From positions 1-12,354 of the forward strand of contig JAODNF010000041.1 in NCBI GenBank assembly GCA_025464915.1: a stretch of DNA of 12,354 bases, written 5' to 3'. Position numbers and translations under genes: made by a program. Numbering within the stretch: position 1 is the first letter of the stretch; every line of letters starts with the position of its first letter. This DNA comes from Frankiales bacterium. Lineage in GTDB: Bacteria; Actinomycetota; Actinomycetes; Mycobacteriales; SCTD01. Below the pieces are notes generated by a model that saw only the letters and a list, made by a program, of their open reading frames with translations, had not been told where the DNA came from and made no database searches. Shown piece by piece: positions 7,218-12,354 of this stretch.

Positions 7218-8144
7218 TCAGGAGGCGTGGCCGTCCGGCGTCTCGTCCTCGGGAGTCGCGACGACCAGCTCGAGCTCCTCGAGCTCCTCGTGCTCGACCA
7301 CCAGACCGGCCGTCGCGGTCGCGGAGTCGACCGCGGTCTCGCTGTGCGCGCCGCAGCCGTGGTCCATCGCGACGACCTTGCCGTCGTCCGGCGCGAAGGC
7401 GTTGGCGCAGACCCCGAACAGGGCGGACAGCCCGCCGGCGAGGGGGAGCCGGAACCCGCAGTCGAGGCACTGGCCGGGTGCCTGCCTGGCCATCGCAGTG
7501 AAGGGGCCCTGCTCACCGTCGTACCAGCGGTCGGCAGCGTCGAGCCGGCCCTCCAGGCCGAGCACCCGCGGGCGCCCGAGCCCGAGCTCCCAGAAGGCCT
7601 CGGCAGCGACCTCGTCGGAGGTGTCGGTGTAGGCGGGGACCAGGCGGGGGTCGTCCTTGACGGGCGGCAGCAGGTCGCCCGGGGACAGGTCGCCCGGCTG
7701 CACCCGCTCGCTCCACGGCACCCACGCCGGGGCGACGAGCGAGCCCTCACCCGGCAGCAGCACGACCTCGTCGACGGTCACCTCGTCGGTGCCCTCGGCC
7801 CGGGCGACGGTGACGGTCCAGCGCCAGCCGACATAGGCCTTGTCGGTGCTCGCGAACAGGTGCGAGACGACCAGGTCGTCCTCGGTCTCGACGCCGAGGT
7901 GATCGCCGACCGAGTCGCCGGCGACCTCGACCGCGACGGCGCGCGCGAGGTCGACCGCGTCGCGCAGGCGGGGGTCCATCAGATCAGGCACGCGTCCAGT
8001 GTCGCTGATCGGCGCCTCGACGGCGCCGGCAGCCGAATCGGCGACGGGAGCCGCCGGTTCCGAGGTGGGCTCGTCCGGGGTCGACGGAGCCGCCCCGACT
8101 ACCCTCGAGGTCAGTCCGCGGAGCCTTCTACGCATTCCTGGCAC
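7218..8144 (-). CDS. DUF3027 family protein
   Basis: An actinobacterial conserved protein of unknown function, 308 residues from the chosen start. The first 55 residues are basic, then Pro/Ala/Glu-rich and likely disordered. The conserved body begins near DPRLRDAVDLARA (57-69). Family landmarks are VGWRWTVTVAR (105-115), PWSERVQPGDLSPGDLLPP (143-161) and a Cys/His cluster: C226-x2-C229, C246, H262, C264, H267. The spacing of that cluster suggests a bound zinc. I chose GTG 8144 because AGGA lies 7 bases before it. ATG 8135 and ATG 7979, just before the conserved body, are alternatives, so the disordered extension may not be translated. A longer frame towards 8438 overlaps the divergent lipoprotein gene and was rejected. 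It diverges from the DUF2771 gene and is followed 15 bases later by the SPFH gene. Confidence 0.82.
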   Translation of the reverse strand: MPGMRRRLRGLTSRVVGAAPSTPDEPTSEPAAPVADSAAGAVEAPISDTGRVPDLMDPRLRDAVDLARAVAVEVAGDSVGDHLGVETEDDLVVSHLFASTDKAYVGWRWTVTVARAEGTDEVTVDEVVLLPGEGSLVAPAWVPWSERVQPGDLSPGDLLPPVKDDPRLVPAYTDTSDEVAAEAFWELGLGRPRVLGLEGRLDAADRWYDGEQGPFTAMARQAPGQCLDCGFRLPLAGGLSALFGVCANAFAPDDGKVVAMDHGCGAHSETAVDSATATAGLVVEHEELEELELVVATPEDETPDGHAS

Positions 8145-8187
8145 CCGGACATCCTGTCGTAGTTCGTGATCGAGAGTGAGCAGTCCC
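8145..8187. promoter_or_regulatory. Divergent intergenic region between DUF3027 and DUF2771 genes
   Basis: These 43 bases must hold promoters for both genes, or the promoters lie inside the opposite coding regions. The lipoprotein ribosome site (GAGAGTGAG, 8172-8180) and the DUF3027 site (AGGA, about 8152-8155 on the minus strand) can be seen. I found no TANNNT hexamer at a convincing distance for either gene. Confidence 0.3.
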
Positions 8188-8658
8188 ATGTCCCGGCGTC
8201 TCGTCCACCTCGCCGCGTGCGCGGCGCTGGTGCTCACCGCCTCGGCCTGCCAGAAGCCGTCCCCCGGGATCACGCTCGTGAGCGGCAGCAGCACGACGCA
8301 CTTCGAGGCCCAGCAGTGGTGCCGCGGCGGCCAGGTCCTGCAGACGGGCGACGAGTGCCCCGGCACCGGCCCCTCCCGCATCCAGCTCGTCCGGGCGGAC
8401 GAGGGCGGCCAGGTCGGCATCGACGTGGACCCGGTCATCGCCGACGAGGGCTGGTACGTCTACGACGCCGACACGGGGCAGATCGAGCTCGGCATCTCCA
8501 CCGACCACTACCGGACGTTCCCCGCCGACTTCAGCCGCGCGAAGGTCGCCGGTGTGCAGCAGCTCGAGGTCCGCACGATCGACCACGTGCCGACCAGCTC
8601 CACCGACATCCCGAAGGTCACCGGCCAGTGGGTCTTCCAGGTCGTCGCGAAGGTCTGA
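8188..8658 (+). CDS. DUF2771 family secreted lipoprotein
   Basis: A 156-residue predicted lipoprotein attached to the outer face of the membrane. The signal peptide (MSRRLVHLAACAALVLTASAC) ends in a lipobox-like TASAC with Cys21. The mature part is a small, mostly beta domain with two further cysteines, C45 and C57, that could form a disulfide. The C-terminal part (TGQWVFQVVAKV) is typical of DUF2771. I chose ATG 8188 over an in-frame GTG at 8176 because GAGAGTGAG lies at the correct distance only for the ATG and the signal peptide begins there. Function is unknown. It faces CspB tail to tail with only 11 bases between stop codons and no visible terminator. Confidence 0.8.
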   Translation: MSRRLVHLAACAALVLTASACQKPSPGITLVSGSSTTHFEAQQWCRGGQVLQTGDECPGTGPSRIQLVRADEGGQVGIDVDPVIADEGWYVYDADTGQIELGISTDHYRTFPADFSRAKVAGVQQLEVRTIDHVPTSSTDIPKVTGQWVFQVVAKV

Positions 8659-8669
8659 CCCGGCCCTGG

Positions 8670-9068
8670 CTAGGAGTCGAGCTCGGAGGCGATGGCGCGC
8701 AGGATCTGCGCGACCCGGCGGCCGGTGTCGCGGTCGGGGTGCTTCCCGCGGCGCAGGGACGGCTGGATCTTGGCCTCGATGAGCTTGATGGTGTCCTCCA
8801 CCATCACCTGCAGCTCCTCGGCGGGCCGGCGGCCACCACTGCCAGCGCTGCCCGTCGGTCCGACGGGGGTCTCCAGGATCGTGACCGACAGCGCCTGCTC
8901 GCCCTTCTTGCCGGCGGCGACCCCGAACTCCAGGCGCTGGCCGGGCTTGAGCTCGTCCACGCCGGCGGGCAGGGCGGAGCTCGGCACGAAGACGTCGCCA
9001 CCGTCGTCGCGCGCCACGAAGCCGAAGCCCTTCTCGCGGTCGTAGAACTTCACCTTGCCGGTGGGCAC
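8670..9068 (-). CDS. cspB: Cold-shock domain protein CspB with C-terminal extension
   Basis: A nucleic-acid-binding protein of 132 residues, about twice a simple Csp. The cold-shock domain occupies about 1-66, with the RNP1-like KGFGFV (13-18), the RNP2-like DVFVPSSAL (25-33) and basic residues of the binding face (KVKFYDREK). A Gly-rich hinge (69-80) leads to a conserved helical extension (PAEELQVMVEDTIKLIEAK, then PDRDTGRRVAQILRAIASELD). From memory this architecture and both conserved blocks match M. tuberculosis CspB (Rv0871). The GTG start is supported by AGGAGG 9 bases upstream. The -10 TAGCCT about 30 bases upstream is half of a palindrome shared with the divergent membrane-protein gene. 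Confidence 0.93.
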   Translation of the reverse strand: MPTGKVKFYDREKGFGFVARDDGGDVFVPSSALPAGVDELKPGQRLEFGVAAGKKGEQALSVTILETPVGPTGSAGSGGRRPAEELQVMVEDTIKLIEAKIQPSLRRGKHPDRDTGRRVAQILRAIASELDS

Positions 9069-9077
9069 GTCGCCACT

Positions 9078-9083
9078 CCTCCT
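9078..9083 (-). promoter_or_regulatory. Shine-Dalgarno of cspB (AGGAGG)
   Basis: A perfect AGGAGG on the minus strand, 9 bases before the GTG at 9068. It fixes that start and contrasts with the leaderless divergent partner. Confidence 0.75.
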
Positions 9084-9096
9084 GTTGTCGCGCTCG

Positions 9097-9106
9097 AGGC
9101 TAGCCT
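9097..9106. promoter_or_regulatory. Back-to-back -10 elements in one palindrome (AGGCTAGCCT)
   Basis: The perfect 10-base palindrome reads TAGCCT on both strands. On the plus strand TAGCCT (9101-9106) is followed by 7 bases and the GTG at 9114. On the minus strand TAGCCT (9102-9097) would start the cspB transcript near 9090, giving a leader of about 20 bases with its Shine-Dalgarno. The two hexamers share the central TA, so RNA polymerase should not be able to open both at once. Confidence 0.5.
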
Positions 9107-9113
9107 GATCCGG

Positions 9114-9320
9114 GTGGGTCGCGGCGATGTCCTGGTGCGCATCGGGGTCGTCGTCTTCGCGGTGGGCGTGATCGCCGTGGTCGTCGGGATCACCCCCGTG
9201 CTCGTCGGCTCCTCGAGCGAGCCGCCGCTGGCGCTCGACCTGCTGATGGTGGCAGCGCCCGCGGGCTTCGGCCTCGCGCTGCTCGGGCTGCTCCTCAGCG
9301 CCCGATCAGGTCGTTCATAG
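9114..9320 (+). CDS. Small two-helix membrane protein of unknown function
   Basis: A 68-residue protein with two predicted transmembrane helices: about 8-31 (VRIGVVVFAVGVIAVVVGIT) and 42-62 (DLLMVAAPAGFGLALLGLLL). A short loop with SSSEPP joins them, and the tail is basic (ARSGRS). The reading frame stays open far upstream, but that part overlaps cspB antisense and looks like shadow. GTG 9114 is chosen because TAGCCT lies 7 bases before it and because the first helix follows directly. It diverges from cspB, and its last 26 bases overlap the 3' end of the convergent HAD-LarE gene. I know of similar small membrane proteins beside cspB in actinomycetes but no function. Confidence 0.65.
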   Translation: MGRGDVLVRIGVVVFAVGVIAVVVGITPVLVGSSSEPPLALDLLMVAAPAGFGLALLGLLLSARSGRS

Positions 9321-10632
9321 AGCCGCTGCGGAACACCCGGGTCTCGACGGTCGCGAAGCCCTCGGCCAGCACGAGCGCCTCGGCGGTGAGGTCCCAGCGA
9401 CCGAGCGCGACCGGGTCGAGCTCGACCCGGGCGGTGATGTCGTCGAGGACGCGGACCCGGACGTCGCGGGGTACGAGGTGGGCGCGCAGCGCCGTCTCGG
9501 CACGGTCGACGCGGGACAACCGCTGCGGCGTCACCTCGACGCCGTGCGCGATCCGGCTGGCCAGGCAGGCGAGCGCCGGCTTGTCAGCCGTGACCAGCCC
9601 CCAGCGGTGCGAGATGTCGCGGACCTGCTGCTTGGTGAGCCGGCGCAGCGGGGTGACCGCCCCGCGGTCGGCAGCGGCCCGGATGCCCGGACGGAACCCG
9701 GCCACCAGGTCGTCGGCATTGGTGCCCGTCGCGACGTGCGCCAGGCCGAGGTCGGCTGCCAAGGGGCGCAACGTGTCGAGAAGGGTGGCCTTGCAGTGGA
9801 AGCACCGGTCCGACCCGTTGGCGACGTACCCCTGCCGGTCGAGCTCGCGGGTCTCCGGCAGCAGGTGCCGGACGCCGAGGGAAGTCGCGTAGGCCTGCGC
9901 CGCCGGCAGCTCTTCCTGGGCGAGCGACGCGCTGACCGCCGTCGCCGCGACCACGTTGTCCGCTCCGAGCGCCCGCACGGCGGCGGCGAGCAGCAGCGCG
10001 CTGTCAGCGCCACCGCTGAAGGCGACGAGCAGTGAGCCGAGCTGGGAGAGCTCGTGCAGCAGGAGCCACTCGGGGAAGGACGTCAGGTCGTCGAGCAGCA
10101 CGTCGGCTCCCACCGGCTCGGACCCGCCGGTGCGGACCCCGACGCTGACCGCGTTCGCGGCGCGCGCGCCGGCGACGTCGTGCGGGTGGTCGCCGACGTA
10201 GACGGCCGCGCCCTCCTCGAGCAGGGCGGTCGCCTTGGCGTCGCCCCAGAGCCAGCCGTGGACGGCGTCGACCTCGATGCCGAGGAACGCGAGGGTCTGC
10301 TCGGCCAGCACCGCTTGCTTGGCCGTCACGACCACCGCCCGGCCGTGCCGGCGGACGGCCGCCACCGCCTCGCGGGCACCGGGGAGCGGGGAGGACAGGG
10401 CCACGCCGTGCTCCGCCATCAGGGCCCGGTAGCGGCAGGCGACCTCGTCGACCAGCTCAGGTGCGACCCAGTGCGCCAGCTCCTCCTCGAGCGGCGGGCC
10501 GAGGCGCGAGGCCCAGAGCTCGCCGTCGATCGGGGTGCCGTACTCCTGCGCCAGCATCGCGGCGACGGCAATCACCGACGGCCGGGAGTCGACGAGCGTC
10601 AGGTCCAGGTCGAACCCGACGGTGATCTCCAC
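9295..10632 (-). CDS. larE: HAD-family phosphatase fused to LarE-type ATP-dependent sulfur transferase
   Basis: A cytoplasmic fusion of 445 residues. Residues 1-190 are a HAD hydrolase: motif I DLDLTLVDS (8-16), motif II threonine VVVTAK (100-105), motif IV YVGDHPHD (145-152). Residues 193-445 are a PP-loop enzyme of the LarE family: SGGADS (206-211), DRCFHCK (275-281), TGTNADD (302-308), KPALACLASRI (351-361). LarE adenylates and sulfurates a pyridinium dicarboxylate during nickel-pincer cofactor synthesis for LarA. C356 lies 150 residues after the PP-loop, as does the sacrificial Cys176 of Lactiplantibacillus plantarum LarE by my recall. No cysteine follows it, arguing against the three-cysteine iron-sulfur type. 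The GTG start has TAGAGT 7 bases upstream and no Shine-Dalgarno. No larA, larB or larC is in the window. The two halves join almost without linker. Confidence 0.88.
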   Translation of the reverse strand: MEITVGFDLDLTLVDSRPSVIAVAAMLAQEYGTPIDGELWASRLGPPLEEELAHWVAPELVDEVACRYRALMAEHGVALSSPLPGAREAVAAVRRHGRAVVVTAKQAVLAEQTLAFLGIEVDAVHGWLWGDAKATALLEEGAAVYVGDHPHDVAGARAANAVSVGVRTGGSEPVGADVLLDDLTSFPEWLLLHELSQLGSLLVAFSGGADSALLLAAAVRALGADNVVAATAVSASLAQEELPAAQAYATSLGVRHLLPETRELDRQGYVANGSDRCFHCKATLLDTLRPLAADLGLAHVATGTNADDLVAGFRPGIRAAADRGAVTPLRRLTKQQVRDISHRWGLVTADKPALACLASRIAHGVEVTPQRLSRVDRAETALRAHLVPRDVRVRVLDDITARVELDPVALGRWDLTAEALVLAEGFATVETRVFRSGSMNDLIGR

Positions 10633-10639
10633 GGGTCCG

Positions 10640-10645
10640 ACTCTA
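10640..10645 (-). promoter_or_regulatory. Leaderless -10 element of the HAD-LarE gene
   Basis: TAGAGT on the minus strand, followed by 7 bases (CGGACCC) and then the GTG at 10632. It lies in the 39-base gap after the small acidic gene, so HAD-LarE can be transcribed alone. No -35 hexamer was recognised. Confidence 0.5.
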
Positions 10646-10671
10646 GGCAGTCGCGCCAGTTGGTCGGAGGC

Positions 10672-10848
10672 TCAGCCCTCGCCCTCCTCCAGCTCCTGAC
10701 CGGGCCTGTCGCCGCCGCCGGGGACGGGGGGCACCGGAGAGGCGGGCGGATCGGCCGGCGCAGGGCCGGAGGGCTCGGCGCCGCCGGACGGGTTGGCACC
10801 GCCCTCGTCGTCGACGCCCTCGGTGGTCACCAGGTCCTCATTCGGCAT
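10672..10848 (-). CDS. Small acidic, proline/glycine-rich disordered protein
   Basis: A 58-residue product, MPNEDLVTTEGVDDEGG at the N-terminus, a Pro/Ala/Gly/Ser middle and an acidic end (QELEEGEG). There is no hydrophobic core, cysteine or helix-forming region, so it is probably disordered. ATG 10848 is supported by AAGGAG exactly 7 bases upstream, the best ribosome site in the window along with that of cspB. A longer in-frame start at 10881 lacks such a site. It diverges from the helicase-associated gene and precedes HAD-LarE by 39 bases. I do not recognise the family. A Gly/Pro-rich frame can arise by chance at this GC content, so the ribosome site is the main support. Confidence 0.55.
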   Translation of the reverse strand: MPNEDLVTTEGVDDEGGANPSGGAEPSGPAPADPPASPVPPVPGGGDRPGQELEEGEG

Positions 10849-10855
10849 GCACAGG

Positions 10856-10861
10856 CTCCTT
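10856..10861 (-). promoter_or_regulatory. Shine-Dalgarno of the small acidic gene (AAGGAG)
   Basis: AAGGAG on the minus strand, 7 bases before ATG 10848. It decides this start over the upstream in-frame ATG at 10881. Confidence 0.6.
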
Positions 10862-10891
10862 CCCGGACAGGCACCCGGCACACACCACGAC

Positions 10892-10897
10892 TACCGT
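10892..10897 (+). promoter_or_regulatory. Leaderless -10 element of the helicase-associated gene
   Basis: TACCGT, then 7 bases (TGTCAGG) and the ATG at 10905. It is the same hexamer and spacing as at the SPFH and amidohydrolase genes. The whole divergent gap to the small acidic gene is 56 bases. No clear -35 was seen. Confidence 0.55.
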
Positions 10898-10904
10898 TGT
10901 CAGG

Positions 10905-12354
10905 ATGACCACCGCCGCGCCGCGCTCCCTCGCGGACGCGCTGCGCGCCTGGCCGGACGACCGGCTGGCACGGCTGCTGCAGGCCCGGCCCGACCTGGCC
11001 GTCCCGATCCCCTCGGACGCCGGCCTGCTCGCGTCACGGGCGGCCTCGTCGCTCTCGGTGCGACGAGCGCTCGAGAACGTCGACGCCCGCCGCCTCAGCC
11101 TGCTGGAGACCCTGGCGGCGAGCGAGGGTCCGATGCCGCTGCCGGAGGCTGACGCAGACGCCGCGGCGGGCCTCGAAGACCTCGCCCTGATCTGGGGCGG
11201 TGTCCCCGAGTGGCACCTGGTCGGCAGCGTCCGGGACGTGCTCACGACGGGTACGGGGCTCGGCCGGCCGGTCGCCGTGCTGCTCGCCGACCACACCGGC
11301 TCACGGCTGCAGCTGCTCGAGGAGGCCCTCGGTGCCATCGGCCGGGACCAGCTCCTCCAGCGGCTCACCGATCCCGACAGCATCCGGGCTCTGCTCGACA
11401 AGGCCGGACCGCAGGCCCAGGCGATCGTCGCCCAGCTCGCCGCGGGTCCGCCGTTCGGCAAGCTGAAGGACGCCCGCCGCCTCACACCTCTCGACGAGGT
11501 CGACAGCCCGGTCCGCTGGCTGCTCAGCCGGGGTCTGCTCGTCGGCATCGACGACGAGACCCTGGAGCTGCCGCGCGAGGTCGCCCTCGTCGTGCGCGGC
11601 GCCCCTGCTGCGGCCAGGACGGAGCCGGCGCTGACGACGACGAAGGTCGGGGTCAAGGACATCGACCGGGCCGCCGCCCACGAGGCCGCCGACGTCGTCA
11701 ACAAGGTCGAGAAGCTCCTGGAGTCCTGGTCCGACGACCCGCCGTCGGTCCTGCGGTCCGGTGGGCTCGGTGTGCGCGACCTCAAGAAGGCCGCCAAGGA
11801 CCTCGACATCACCGAGCCGGCAGCGGCCCTGCTCATCGAGGTCGCCTACGCCGCGGCGCTCCTCGACCAGACACCGAGCGTCGACCCGGACTGGCTCCCG
11901 ACGCCCGCGTTCGACCGCTGGCTCGCCCTCCCGCCGGAGGACCGCTGGCTGGAGCTGGCCCGGGCCTGGATCGGCATGCCCCGCATGCCCGCCCTCGTCG
12001 GCAGCCGCGACGAGCGGGACAAGGCCCGCGCGGCGCTCTCCCAGGACGTCGACCGCGCCGCCGCGCCCACGGACCGGCGCAGGGTCCTCGACCTGCTCCT
12101 GGAGACCAGGGCCGGCCAGGCCGTCTCCGAGGAGACGGTCGTCAGCGTCCTGGCCTGGCGGGCTCCGCGACGGGGAGCACGACTGCGCGACCTGATCCCC
12201 AGCTGGATCCTCGGCGAGGTCGCGGCGCTGGGCCTCTCCGGCCGGGCCGGGCTGTCGAGCTTCAGCCGGCTCCTGCTCGACGGTCACGACCGGGACGCGG
12301 CGCGGGCACTGCGCGACCTGCTGCCGGAGCCGATCGACCACGTCCTGGTGCAGC
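10905..12354 (+). CDS. Helicase-associated protein, M. tuberculosis Rv0862c-like (3' end outside window)
   Basis: The first 483 residues of a large, mostly helical cytoplasmic protein. The N-terminus (SLADALRAWPDDRLARLLQARPDLA, about 8-32) is the recognisable opening of the actinobacterial family annotated as containing a helicase XPB-type N-terminal or C-terminal-associated domain. Further on are winged-helix-like blocks, such as 286-322 (GGLGVRDLKKAAKDLDITEP), and a Trp-rich helical stretch (330-360). No Walker A motif is visible, as expected for a protein that accompanies the helicase. By recall, M. tuberculosis Rv0862c is about 750 residues and lies next to the XPB/ERCC3-like helicase Rv0861c, so about one third is probably missing and an XPB-like gene could follow. 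The ATG start is fixed by the leaderless -10. A role in DNA repair or transcription-coupled processes is inference. Confidence 0.83.
   Translation, partial: MTTAAPRSLADALRAWPDDRLARLLQARPDLAVPIPSDAGLLASRAASSLSVRRALENVDARRLSLLETLAASEGPMPLPEADADAAAGLEDLALIWGGVPEWHLVGSVRDVLTTGTGLGRPVAVLLADHTGSRLQLLEEALGAIGRDQLLQRLTDPDSIRALLDKAGPQAQAIVAQLAAGPPFGKLKDARRLTPLDEVDSPVRWLLSRGLLVGIDDETLELPREVALVVRGAPAAARTEPALTTTKVGVKDIDRAAAHEAADVVNKVEKLLESWSDDPPSVLRSGGLGVRDLKKAAKDLDITEPAAALLIEVAYAAALLDQTPSVDPDWLPTPAFDRWLALPPEDRWLELARAWIGMPRMPALVGSRDERDKARAALSQDVDRAAAPTDRRRVLDLLLETRAGQAVSEETVVSVLAWRAPRRGARLRDLIPSWILGEVAALGLSGRAGLSSFSRLLLDGHDRDAARALRDLLPEPIDHVLVQ

Noticed and set aside
7268..7287. Tandem CTCGAGCTC repeats near the end of the DUF3027 gene.
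   Set aside because: They encode the acidic ELEELE tail in frame. This is codon usage for Glu/Leu rather than a DNA element.
8109..8151. A 13-codon open frame on the minus strand beginning at ATG 8151, containing two cysteines (MSGCQECVEGSAD), overlapping the DUF3027 start.
   Set aside because: It has no convincing ribosome site or leaderless -10 and lacks the consecutive cysteines of known cysteine-responsive uORFs. Too short to judge.
8656..8672. Possible bidirectional terminator between the DUF2771 and cspB stop codons.
   Set aside because: Only 11 bases separate the genes and no stem of useful length forms there.

Overview
The window is very GC-rich, with strong G/C third-position bias. 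It carries several families I know mainly from Actinomycetota: DUF3027, DUF2771 lipoprotein, an M. tuberculosis CspB-type extended cold-shock protein, and an Rv0862c-type helicase-associated protein. All point to an actinomycete chromosome. I cannot name a genus. There is no tRNA, rRNA, CRISPR, transposon or phage gene. Almost everything is coding, and most genes are on the minus strand.

Reading from high to low coordinates on the minus strand:
(1) At 1-3564 is a branched-chain amino acid type (HAAT/Liv) ABC importer. It has a substrate-binding lipoprotein, LivH, and a LivM-LivG permease/ATPase fusion that runs off the window. The three genes are joined by overlapping stop and start codons. 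In this sequence the lipoprotein gene is broken by a G8 homopolymer that separates the lipobox signal peptide from the binding domain.
(2) At 3565-3799 is the only real intergenic region. It holds the liv promoter with an operator-like inverted repeat, and hairpins that may end the upstream transcript.
(3) At 3800-4975 is an amidohydrolase-2 family metal hydrolase.
(4) At 5002-7202 is a translationally coupled pair: an SPFH protein with a C-terminal GYF_2 domain, and a twin zinc-ribbon protein with a C-terminal membrane anchor. The pair recalls Bacillus subtilis YdjI/YdjG, which recruits PspA to stressed membranes.
(5) At 7218-9320 are a DUF3027 protein, a divergent DUF2771 lipoprotein, CspB, and a small two-helix membrane protein divergent from CspB.
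(6) At 9295-10848 are a HAD-LarE fusion protein and a short disordered acidic protein.
(7) From 10905 on the plus strand runs the 5' part of the helicase-associated gene, whose usual neighbour is an XPB-like helicase.

The most consistent structure outside the genes is a promoter pattern. Five genes (amidohydrolase, SPFH, small membrane protein, HAD-LarE, helicase-associated) have a TANNNT hexamer exactly 7 bases before the ATG or GTG. This is the layout of leaderless actinobacterial transcripts. Three of the five hexamers are the identical TACCGT. Genes lacking it mostly have a Shine-Dalgarno sequence or a start overlapping the upstream stop. The pattern fixes several start codons and suggests that closely spaced minus-strand genes are separately transcribed. 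The points most worth following up are the HAD-LarE fusion, the SPFH/zinc-ribbon module, the G8 frameshift and the back-to-back -10 elements in one palindrome.
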